DNA of 64,000 nucleotides from Rhizopus arrhizus. Taxonomy: Eukaryota > Mucoromycota > Mucoromycetes > Mucorales > Rhizopodaceae. Below, piece after piece: positions 1 through 10,055 of the stretch (position 1 is its first letter; the number at the start of each line of letters is the position of its first letter). The notes under the pieces are model-generated. The model saw nothing but the letters and a program-made list of their open reading frames with translations. It was not told the DNA's origin and made no database searches. A program made the translations under genes and the position numbers. The stretch covers positions 744,001 to 808,000 of the forward strand of contig JAKZZE010000001.1 in NCBI GenBank assembly GCA_024220505.1, read 5' to 3'.

Positions 1-1318
1 TATCTTATTGTAATAACAATGAGTAGCTTAAATCAAAGGAATATTTGTGTGCAAATTATCTTTATTGTTAAAACCTGTACAAATGTTTCAAAAGTTGACC
101 TTAAAGTATATAGTCAAAGATAAAGACGAGAGCGTCTTTAGATATATCAAGCATACAAGAAAATAGACAAGCTTAATGTTTGTAAAAACAGCTTTAAAAA
201 AGTGCATGTAATGATTGATGAAGAAGGAAAAAAAAAATACCATAAACGAATATCTTTTAATTGGCAATAGACAACATAGGAAGGTAGACTACATGTCAAA
301 GTCATCAAAACGTGATATATAGATGTGAACCGCCTTCTTTGAAGTAGTAATACATGCACGCTCAAAACTGTGCCAGTGTAACATGCCATTTAGCTATGTT
401 ATACAACCAAGCATCTGCTTAGAGTGAGTGTTTATCAGTGATGACAATAGCTAACTTCCTTTTTTAAAAAAAATATTAAAAATGCGTCAAAAATTGTTTC
501 GGTCTTATTAGAAACATGCATGAGTTCACTAAAGACCTCTTGGAAAGATTCAATATTTAAAAAATGATTATTGCAGCAATTATATTTATACGCAACTATA
601 CAAGAACCGATTTTTGCTTTAAAAAAAAACTGTATGAACAGAATTGCTTTTGTATAAAAGACGATTGTTACAATGCGCTTTTTCTTCTTACTGTAAAAAT
701 AAAACGAATAGATCACTTACTGCTATCAAGTCTGATGAATAAATACAGCAAAACGGTTTCAAATTACTAATTGTATCAATTCGATCATAAGGTTATTCAA
801 TTTTTTTTTGTATCAGTGTCTAATTGCTTCTTGAAGTTCAAAAAATCTCTTGGCAAAGCAAGCCACAATCCACATAAAGTATGGCTGAACTGTGTAACAT
901 ATATCATTGTAAATACAGGTCGAAAAAATATGCATTTCAATCGTTTGTATTTGTTTATTCCATTTGAAAACTCGTGTACAGCCATTAAATTGGCTATATT
1001 TTTTTTGAAAGGGCTCCATGTATACTATCAAATATCATTTTATAAATAAAACAAAAAAGTTAGCCCACTGTGTGTAACTATCAGTTTTTACCTGGAAAGA
1101 AAATTCAGAATGTCTTTATAAAGAGAATCAATAATTTTTCTGGAAAATCCATTTAAAGTAAAAACATTGCGTGTGCTCATTTTTAACGTCAGAAACAGGA
1201 AAAAAAATAAACACACATAAAAAAAGTTAGAATCACAAAGTTCCTGAGTTTTATCCTTTTTATAAATAGCCACAGTACAATTTCTTGGCCTTTTCTTCTT
1301 CTTTACTTTTCTTTGTAA
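1..1318. other. intergenic, no gene seen
   Basis: AT-rich sequence upstream of the ADAM gene. Several open frames under 100 codons exist on both strands, but they are low-complexity, overlap each other and show no recognisable domain. It probably holds the ADAM promoter in its right half. I see no RNA gene or repeat. Confidence 0.6.
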
Positions 1319-4300
1319 ATGATTATTGTATTGTTCATATTCAGCTTGTTGTTTTATTCAACTATAGAATGTAAAAACCTATCATGCCATTGCATCTCTT
1401 ACAGGCAAAAAAATTAACCATTTTTTGAAGGCTACACAATAGACAATAAACGATTGCTTCGAGTGGACTCAATATCCAATGTTAAATTAGACATCGCACC
1501 ACGCACAAATGATTTCTTTTCAAAACGAAATATATCGCCAAACATGAATCATATTCCACAAGCGAGGGCATTAGAGCATGACGATTCTTTACGGCTTGTG
1601 GTAGAAGCCTTTAATACAACAATCCATCTGCATTTAGCACCCAATCATGAATTGTTTCATCCAAATGCTGTATTTCACCAAGACGGTCAGTCTACTTTTC
1701 TCAAACCTTCAGATTTTCGTGTCTATCGAGGCTATGTAGTCGAGGGAATCTACTCTGAGCATTGGTGGATTTCTAATATAAAAAATATTGATGATATGAA
1801 ACATCAGCCCGGTACGATTGGTTGGGCTAGAATCATCATTCGAAATGATATCAAGTAATGGGAAAATTCCTGTATTTATATTAATCGTGTCTTACCGATT
1901 TCTTTTTCTCATAGACACACATCCAAACATCCGCTATTTGAAGGAACTTTTAGTCTATACGGAGATATTCATCACATTAAATTGAAAGATACCTATCGAC
2001 GCACCAAGCGGTCAGAAGATGCAGAAGTACAGGAGGTACCCAATACACATATGATAATCTATCGTGACTCAGATAAGGTTGTGATGAGTTCATCTGGTGA
2101 GAGCCATAATCAAGCTGGGTGTGGATTTGATGGGTTAAATCACCCACAAAATAATAGAATAGGTCAAAAAATCAATAATAATCCTCTGGAATTGAATGAA
2201 TTTTATGGTGTTCGACATACACGCCCTGCATTGAACCCATTCTCAAAGCGTGCTGTTCCTACCGGTTGTCCTACATCTCAAAGAGGTAAATTATGTCCAC
2301 TTGTTTTAGAGTATCACATTCTCTATTTACAAATATACTTGTTTAATTTAGTTCTCTATATGGGCGTTGCAGCCGATTGTACGTATACAAAATTCTATAA
2401 ATCAACAGATGCTGCGCGTATGCAGATTATCAATGACTGGAACTCCGTGAGCGCAGTTTATGCATCCTCATTTAATATTGGTATTGGACTGATTAATATC
2501 ACCATCATGGACTCTGCCTGTCCAAACACTACATCCAGTCTAACTGGTTGGAATCAAGCCTGTTCAACAACTTACTCAATCACACAAAGATTAAGTGATT
2601 TCAGTAGGTGGAGAGGATCCATTGGTAATGATGGAGCAGGCTTATGGCACTTAATGACAAATTGCGCGTAAGAAAAGAAAGCTGTTTTTCACATTGTGTA
2701 TTAAAACAGTTTGAATTAGAACGGGCCAAGAAGTTGGTATCGCATGGTTATCTCAAGTTTGTACCACGGATGCTATATCAAGTCAAGGTGAATATACATC
2801 TGGCACAGGCGTTTCTTCTGTCAGTAAAGTCATCCATTCTTTTTACTATTCATGCCACATACAGCTTACCTTTTCTTTTCTCCTAGTTACTGACGAGTGG
2901 AAGGTTGTTGCACATGAAATTGGACACGGATTTGGTAAAGCGAATTAGAAGAGAGGGAAAATATTTATTTTAGCTAACGTGCTAGACAATTTCAGGTGCT
3001 ATTCATGATTGTAATTCACAAACATGTCCTTGCTCTGGCTCAAGCTGTCAATGCTGCCCTTACAGCTCAACTCAGTGTGATGCAGGCGGCAGATATTTCA
3101 TGAATCCTGTAAGTAATGCATCTTCTTCAGAATTCAGTCCGTGTAGTATGACGACTATTTGTGAAAATGTACCCAATTACATGAAATGTCTAGAAAGTAA
3201 GCGTTTTATTTAATCATCACATGTACTTAAGATGATCTCTTTTCTAGTGCCTGGCACGAGAAATATCACGTCTTTAAATATGTGCGGCAATGGCATCAAA
3301 GAAGCTGGAGAAGACTGTGATCCAGGAGGACAGGAAAGTAGTTGCTGTGATGCAACCACATGTAAATTCAGATCGGGTGCTGTATGCGAGTAAGTTGAAA
3401 TAATTGTTTGCGTTTTACTAAATAGGAATGGTATGTTAATTTGGTCTTTGATCTTAGTGATGTCAATGATCTCTGCTGTGATAGTTGCCAGTTCAGACCG
3501 GCCAATTACACTTGCAGGGCCGCTTTAACAGAATGTGATATTGCCGAAGTTTGTTCGGGTACGTCTGGGGACTGCCCATCAGACTCATACAAGGAGGACT
3601 CCACAAGTTGTGGTAATGGACTTCAATGTGCCTCGGGACAGTGTACTTCTCGAGATAGCCAATGTCTCTCTCGCGGGACGACATATAACATCACCAGAGC
3701 CTGTGGAGCCTATAGCGGATGCCAAGTTACTTGCCAAGATCCTAGAACTTCTCTCGCATGCATCACATTCCCTGGTTATTTTTCTGATGGTACGTCTTGT
3801 GGTATAGGTGGTGTATGTAGATCTGGCAGATGTAGTACTGATAATGTTGGTAAGTAAAAACGCATCATTCTCCATCATTTTCGCCTATTGATTTTTTTTT
3901 AGCAAATAATGTGAGAGACTGGATTAATAATCATAAAGAGATTGTTATTCCAGTGGCTATTGTTGTTGGCTTATTGGTCTTGTTTTGCTTATTTCGATGC
4001 TGCTGTTATAGTCGTAACAAAGGATACAGTGGCCTTGGAAGTGCTTATGTGGTCACTCAACAACCTCCCCCTCCCCCACAGTATTCGACTCAGCCGCCTT
4101 ATTATCCACCACCACCTCCTCCTCCAGGAAACAGCGGACAGCCACATTATGAGCCTCCACCTCCTCCTCCTGGATGGATAGATCCAGCTTTATATAATGG
4201 AAGTAATCTGCAGTCGCCTTTACCTGCCTATTCGCAAAATGACTCGCGTCTACGCGATACGGACGAATTGAATAATACCAATGTGCACAATAGAGTAAGC

Positions 4301-4426
4301 ACCAGCCCCACTGTCAATCCTCAAATGCCTATTCCTACCAGTAACACACCCTCATCTCCCCCGCCATTCAATGCCCACAATAATCAAATGAGAAGCAACA
4401 GGCCCTATGATGAGGGCGTTTTATAA
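1319..4426 (+). CDS. ADAM-type membrane metalloprotease (reprolysin, M12B) with disintegrin domain
   Basis: Secretory zinc protease of the ADAM/adamalysin family, predicted at the cell surface. Ten exons keep frame: 1319-1370, 1443-1854, 1915-2285, 2352-2667, 2720-2823, 2887-2934, 2996-3196, 3248-3389, 3458-3849, 3903-4426; about 853 residues. Order: hydrophobic signal peptide ([14 protein letters not shown]), prodomain, protease domain beginning near [10 protein letters not shown], zinc motif [12 protein letters not shown] (three His plus catalytic Glu), Met-turn-like FMNP, disintegrin/Cys-rich region starting [16 protein letters not shown], one transmembrane helix ([18 protein letters not shown]), then a CCC-containing juxtamembrane stretch and a cytoplasmic tail rich in polyproline. 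The intron at 2286-2351 is a multiple of three and could be read through. Splicing it restores a normal prodomain-protease junction, so I treat it as an intron. All catalytic residues are present, so the enzyme looks active. The polyproline tail suggests SH3/WW partners (inference). Confidence 0.92.
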
Positions 4427-5043
4427 ATTTGCCTTTTGTATATTATCTTTCTTTGAATATAGTATATTTCTATATGTAGTATTATTGCTTTCTTGAAATA
4501 AAATGATGTATTATCGGAAAACTCAAGCTTAGGCTGAGAATGTTTCATGTGTACTAGTGTCCTTGAAAAAAAAAGAAAGAGCCTCCAGCCATCTGCATAA
4601 ATTATACCCAGCCTTAGATATACAATGAAGTTAAATTGTAAAGATATGTAATAAGGCAGTAATGGCTTTAGAGAAACAAGGATTGATATTGGTTGTATAG
4701 GGTCTAAAAAAGCTTTCAGCAAATGGAGGATAAAAATGATCATTCGGTCAAGGGTTTTCCATGGTTGTCTTCACTTGAATGTGCTACATGACAAAGTAGA
4801 TATTGTTCCACTGTTATATTTGAATAAATGCACAATGGTCATGAAAGAGTTGAGAAGGAGTTCATAGTTTTCTAGCAGGGTTAACAATGGATATAAAAGA
4901 AAGAAAAATACATACATGAAGAGTAACTAACAGACTATTAAAACTAAAGTTCAAAGATAAGATAACTTTTATGATAAATAAGAATAGGCTTTCTTTAAAG
5001 CTTCTTTGTTAACAAAAAAAGTATAAATAGAGTCTTGTTTGAA
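4427..5043. other. intergenic, convergent 3' ends
   Basis: Space between the 3' ends of the ADAM gene (+) and the CCCH gene (-). Candidate poly(A) signals of AATAAA type occur just after the ADAM stop (near 4496-4501). No coding potential is supported. Confidence 0.6.
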
Positions 5044-5707
5044 TTATAAAAAGTTTAAAAGAGGAGTAAAATTTTTGATAGTTTTGATATCATTTTGATC
5101 GGATTGTTTCATATCAAATGAAAAAGGGTTGACCAAGGAACCTTCATCCCCACTAAAACTAGTTTCGCTTAATGATTCATCTAAACAGACTACATCATCC
5201 TTTCTTGTTTCGGATACGGAAATCACAGGAAATGTTTGATTTAAAGCGTCAAAGCCGAGCTTCGAGTTCCAAATAAGGTCAGCATTCGGTGATTTCGTAT
5301 GATTTCTTTCTGGGATTGATTCCGAATCATGTATGAATGTACAGCGTGTACCATAAGGACAGGTACCATCAAGATGATAATCACGACAAATTTCTGTTTT
5401 ATAACGAGCATGCCTAGTGATTGTACGTATCTCTTGTTCGCCATGAGCATAGCGACATTTGCTGCCATACCTATTTTTAAAAGTCTGTATTCCTGCTTGT
5501 TAAAACAAAGATCTGTTACCTGCAAACTCCTAATTCGATCCAATTCCTGCAGAGTTCTGTCTTGTATAAAGTGATATCCTTTGGTTTAAACTTTAAAGTC
5601 CTAGTAAAAATGATAGGAATATTTTGATTTGATGGTTTATTTATATTCCAGATAGAAGAAGATGGTTGAAGAAAGGGTAAAGTCAAATTGTATTGTTGAT
5701 AGATCAT
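5044..5707 (-). CDS. tandem CCCH zinc-finger protein, TIS11/tristetraprolin type
   Basis: Predicted AU-rich-element mRNA-binding protein that promotes mRNA decay (family knowledge: ZFP36, yeast Cth1/Cth2). Two exons, 5520-5707 and 5044-5470, joined across a 49-nt intron inside finger 1. Finger 1 follows the lead-in YKTELC and reads C-x8-C-x5-C-x3-H; finger 2 follows YKTEIC with the same spacing and a short linker, diagnostic of the TTP class. The tail is Ser/Glu/Asp-rich. I place the start at the ATG ending at 5707 (MIYQQYNLT). An upstream in-frame ATG at 5806 would add a Phe/Tyr-rich stretch that looks like translated pyrimidine-rich leader. About 204 residues. WDR83 lies just upstream on the same strand. 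Confidence 0.9.
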
Positions 5708-5832
5708 GATTTGATGTGAATTACAAAAATATATATAAAAAAGAAAAAAAAAGAAAAGAGAAAGAGAGGAAACTTTATATAAAACGGGGATATTATTATT
5801 CTCCATTCTGATATTTACTTGACATTGACTAA

Positions 5833-6924
5833 TTAGGACCAGACATGAATCAGTCCATCAGATCCAGCAGAGACCATATTTACATTTTCTGGGTGATAAT
5901 CAATTGAAGTAGACACTCCCTGGTGTGCTTCGATAGTGCTCATAATATTTCCTTCTAATATGTCATAAATATATATCTTTCCATCTTCTGAACCAGTGAT
6001 AGCATATTCATCTTTGTTTGATAAAATAGATTCAATTTTATACTCATTGTGTTTATGTCCTTTAAACCTAACTCATTCAATGTAAACAATGACACACAGC
6101 ATAGTCAGCCATCACTTACTCATTTAATAATCTTCCACTGCTTTTATCCATCAACCTCATTGTATTATCTAATGAACTCACCAAGATGCAGTTACCATCC
6201 TTTGATGACTTGGCAGAAGTGATTGGGGATCCAATATAATCCTCTTTTAACTCGCCAGCCCTTATATCATACGTTCTTAATTTCCCATCTGCACAACTAA
6301 ACATGCTATAAGTATCACTGTAAGCTCATCTCGTCTAATAATTACCCGGCTATTATGTCTGTATCACGAAGATGGACTGACATCACGCTATCCTTACAGT
6401 CTTCAATGACTTGAATAGGTTGAAAATTGGATGAACGAAGGTCCCATAATCTGATGGTTGCATCAAAAGAGGCGCTTATCAGCACTGTAGATTGATCATT
6501 AAAACATACTGAATTCACTCTCTATCATTCATTAGCTATCAACTCAATCATCCCTCAACCTCTTCACTCACCTCCCAGTGAGCAGTATAACGTCTCAAGA
6601 TTTCACCCGAAGTAACATCCCACAGTAAAACAGATCGATCGTTACTTCCACTCGCAATTTTGGCATTATCTGCTGATCTATAAAGAAAATGAGTATTTAA
6701 ACTGCTTTTCAATGATATTGTTATTACGCTGCTACGGCTAAAACATCACGACTATGTCCGGTATATGTATAAAGTAAGAGTTCACTTGAGGGATTCCATA
6801 ATCGAACTGTTCGATCTCGTCCAGCTGAAATGCAATATTGTCCACTAGAGTTATAGCACACGTCATTCACTGTGCCTTTATGACCTTTTAAAGTTGATTC
6901 CAATTTAGTTGGGTAAGGTGCCAT
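5833..6924 (-). CDS. WD40-repeat protein, WDR83/MORG1 homologue
   Basis: Beta-propeller scaffold. The animal homologue WDR83/MORG1 scaffolds ERK signalling and associates with spliceosomes. Five exons: 6728-6924, 6572-6677, 6346-6521, 6120-6305, 5833-6067; about 299 residues, close to the usual length. Seven WD-type blades are visible, starting with LKGHKGTVNDVCY and RDRTVRLWNPSS. Blade 5 carries the stretch DYIGSPITSAKSSKDG, near-identical in pattern to animal WDR83 (DYVGSPITC...). It is followed by LVSSLDNTMRLMDK and a GHKHNEYKIES segment matching the family's GHKNQEYKL. The order of these family-specific segments is why I name WDR83 rather than a generic WD40 protein. The start ATG is the only sensible one in the first exon. 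Introns are 50-52 nt, except one of 40 nt. Confidence 0.88.
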
Positions 6925-7996
6925 TCTACAGGTTGAGAAATTAACAGAAAATAAAAAAAATAAAAAATAAATCTGGGATTTAAAAAATAGAGAGCTGTTT
7001 CAAAGGTCACTCAATAAAGGAACAGTAAACGTATGTCTTCCACTGGCTCCTTTCTCACCCTTTTACTATATCGTAGTGAGTCATATCAACTATTTTTCAG
7101 GTAAAATAATCAAGCATGAATTGAAATTTGGGTTTCTACTTTACTGTTTCTATTAAATTGCAAATCGGTTATATTCTTTATTACAGCCAATAGTTTCTAA
7201 TTGTCATCCATTAAAACTTGAGATGAATAGATTATTCTAATTGTTGAGAATTTGTATGATAATCTATTGTATTGGTCATAATGTTTCAAGTGAAGATCAC
7301 GTATATAAAAAAAAAGTAAAGTTCGCCATAGTATTTTAGAATGAGGTTTGTAGATCATAAAAGTACATTTGATTTTTGTTTAATAATCAATATTTTTTAA
7401 AGCAAAGAAATAATTCAAATTAAAAAGTTTTTACTGAAAAGTCAAGATGAATTAAAAAGAGAATTGGAGAATGAAATTAGGATAGTTTAAAGTTGATACT
7501 CTTTTGATTAGTTTATATTATTTCTTGCTTATTTATCACACAAGACTTCAATTAGTCTCTCTTTTTATTTTTCTTTATTTCTTTGCGTAGTCTACAAATG
7601 TATTAGTTGTGTTACACATATTTAGCTGCTTTAAAGAAACAAATAGCAATTTTCACTAGTTTAGGAATGTGTAGAACCAAAAAAAAATTGAATTATGTCA
7701 TCCGCTGACAAGTGACGCATGTTTGTTTATGTTTGAATGCAAATCCTCTCTTAAAAGCGATAACGGCTTTAGAGTGATAAAGTCAGTTGATATTTAAATC
7801 GAATGGTGTCATTATTAAATCCCTTTTTGCCCCTGAATTTGTTCCAATGATCAAACAAGAGATCACAAGGCCAAGAGAGATAACACGATGGTCCAATGAG
7901 ATTGCTGATTTCCAAAAATAGCGAAAACGGAATTTATTTTGTTGCCATGCAACAGCAACATAAAAAATCTGTTTATTTTTCTTTTTTTCTCTCTTT
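6925..7996. promoter_or_regulatory. divergent intergenic region between WDR83 and fungalysin
   Basis: About 1.07 kb separating two head-to-head genes, so it should hold both promoters. Near the fungalysin start I see a CCAAT box (around 7892), a GATAA core around 7880 and a pyrimidine-rich run just before the ATG, common in fungal promoters. A TGAGTCA occurs at 7077-7083, nearer WDR83. No coding potential is supported. Confidence 0.5.
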
Positions 7997-10027
7997 ATGA
8001 AGTTTATAACATTTGCTGTAGTCTGTTTATGTACAAGTCAAGTCTTGGGTGGTATTTTGCCTTTTAATAACAGGATTCAATATCATCGTGGTTTATCACG
8101 TAGTTTTGGTCCTGAATTATCTCATCGGGAATATAAATCAGTTGAAATCAATCATCATTTGAATGCTAGGCAACAAATGAGTCCAGAAGAGATTGCTATT
8201 GAATTTGCAAAGGATCAGTTAACTTCAAGTGATTTTATTATTCAAAGTTCATACAAATCTGATTTAAATGGGGTGACTCATGTTTATTTACGTCAAAAAG
8301 TGAATGGACTCGAGGTGTTTAATGGTGATATCAACATTAATGTGAATCGATTAGGACAAGTCATTTCTTTTGGAAATTCATTTTCAAAGGAAACAAAATT
8401 ATCCAACAAATGGAATCCATTAGATCAATTTATCTTTGCTTTCAACAAACAAATCATTTCACCTACTGATGCCATCCTATCTCTCATGTCCTTTGTCAAC
8501 AAAGATCCTGTCTCTCCTGACTCACTTCATTTCATCCCACTTAATTCACTTGATCAAGACGTCATCATGTTTGATAACGTGCCTTTTGCTCAATCACCTG
8601 TGGAAGTAAGACAAGGTTATATTCAATTAGAAGACGGCCAACTTGAACTCGTTTGGGATATTCAATATGAATTGGAAGATAATTGGTATAATAGTCATGT
8701 GAATGCTCATGATGGTAGTATCATTGGGTTAATTGATTGGGTATCTTCTGCTTCTTATAACGTCATTCCATTTGGTTACAATGATCCTAATGATAGTCCA
8801 AGGCAACTCTTGAAGAACCCACATGATACCTGGGCAAGTCCATATGGTTGGCATACACAAGGTGTCCTTAATCAGGGTGGTAAGCAATTTAATGTGACCG
8901 TGGGTAATAATGCCTATACACATACAAACCCAGATGGAGGTAATGATTGGAAGAATAACTATCGACCAGTGGGTCATTCTACAGAGGATGAGATCGTGTT
9001 TGATTATGATGTCGACTTTGAGACTCAGGATCCAAAGGAATATGAAGATGCCGCAGTCACTAACTTATTCTATTGGTGTAACATCGCTCATGATTTCTTT
9101 CACAGATATGGCTTTGATGAAAAGGCTGGTAACTTTCAACAACTCAACTTGGATCGTGGTAGAAGTAAGGGCGAAGGTGAAGGTGATGCGGTGATTGCGA
9201 ATGCACAAGATGGTTCAGGTAGAAACAATGCAAATTTTGCTACTCCTCCTGATGGTAAACATGGAAAGATGAGAATGTATATCTGGGATCAAACTAATCC
9301 GATGCGTGATGGCGACTTTGAAAGTGGTATTGTCGTCCATGAATACACTCATGGTGTATCCATTCGTCTCACAGGTGGTCCAATGAATTCAAACTGTCTT
9401 GGTTGGGGTGAAGCAGGTGGTATGGGTGAAGGCTGGGGTGACTTTATAGCTACAGTCATTCGAATGAAAGAAAGCGATACACGTCATTCTGAATTTGGTA
9501 TGGGTAACTATGCTAATGGTGGTGAAGGTATCCGTAAATATAAATATTCAACTTCAACAAAGACCAATCCAAGTACCTACAAGATTATGGACAGATTTGA
9601 TTATTGGGGTGTTCACGCAAAGGGTGAAGTATGGGCTGAGATGCTCTATGAAGTCTATTGGAATCTTGTAGATCGCTTAGGTTTCACGCCTGATTGGTTC
9701 CCTCCTGTACCTAACAACACATTCAAGTCTGCTATGAATCAAGATGAACTTCAAAAAGTACGTGACCATATCACCTCACACGGAAATACCTTGGCTGTTC
9801 AACTCGTCATGGACGGTCTCAAGTTACAACCCTGTAATCCAAACTTCATCTCTGCTCGTGACGCTATCTTGGAAGCTGAAAAACAATTAACAGACGGTCA
9901 ATACCACTGTGACATCTATAAAGCATTCGCAAAGCGTGGTCTGGGTTATGGAGCCAAGTTGGAAAAGAGAGGTTGGCTTGATCAACGTGTTGAAAGTTAT
10001 AAGGTTCCTTCTGTTTGTGAAGAATAA
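7997..10027 (+). CDS. fungalysin, secreted M36 metalloprotease
   Basis: Extracellular elastinolytic-type zinc metalloprotease made as a preproprotein. Single exon, 676 residues. A signal peptide (MKFITFAVVCLCTSQVLG) is followed by an FTP-type inhibitory propeptide of roughly 230 residues, then the catalytic domain. The HExxH motif is GIVVHEYTHGVS with His448/Glu449/His452. The downstream glutamate zinc-ligand motif GEAGGMGEGWGDF is intact, so the enzyme should be active. The start is fixed by the signal peptide and a pyrimidine-rich leader. The coding region is less AT-rich than its flanks. It ends 28 nt before the stop of the oppositely oriented SCAI gene, so the two 3' UTRs probably overlap. 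Family role: protein scavenging, and virulence in some pathogens. Confidence 0.97.
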   Translation: MKFITFAVVCLCTSQVLGGILPFNNRIQYHRGLSRSFGPELSHREYKSVEINHHLNARQQMSPEEIAIEFAKDQLTSSDFIIQSSYKSDLNGVTHVYLRQKVNGLEVFNGDININVNRLGQVISFGNSFSKETKLSNKWNPLDQFIFAFNKQIISPTDAILSLMSFVNKDPVSPDSLHFIPLNSLDQDVIMFDNVPFAQSPVEVRQGYIQLEDGQLELVWDIQYELEDNWYNSHVNAHDGSIIGLIDWVSSASYNVIPFGYNDPNDSPRQLLKNPHDTWASPYGWHTQGVLNQGGKQFNVTVGNNAYTHTNPDGGNDWKNNYRPVGHSTEDEIVFDYDVDFETQDPKEYEDAAVTNLFYWCNIAHDFFHRYGFDEKAGNFQQLNLDRGRSKGEGEGDAVIANAQDGSGRNNANFATPPDGKHGKMRMYIWDQTNPMRDGDFESGIVVHEYTHGVSIRLTGGPMNSNCLGWGEAGGMGEGWGDFIATVIRMKESDTRHSEFGMGNYANGGEGIRKYKYSTSTKTNPSTYKIMDRFDYWGVHAKGEVWAEMLYEVYWNLVDRLGFTPDWFPPVPNNTFKSAMNQDELQKVRDHITSHGNTLAVQLVMDGLKLQPCNPNFISARDAILEAEKQLTDGQYHCDIYKAFAKRGLGYGAKLEKRGWLDQRVESYKVPSVCEE

Positions 10028-10055
10028 ATCATTTTTTATTTTGCATATTTTATTA

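Noticed and set aside
3110..3135. Possible 22-nt intron (GTAAGT...CAG) in the ADAM gene
   Set aside because: Too short, and removing it breaks frame; reading through gives a normal sequence up to EFSPCS.
5241..5543. 100-codon minus-strand frame overlapping the CCCH gene
   Set aside because: It reads through the intron in the wrong frame; the spliced frame gives two perfect CCCH fingers.
8729..9194. Frames on both strands inside the fungalysin gene
   Set aside because: Shadows of a conserved single-exon enzyme.
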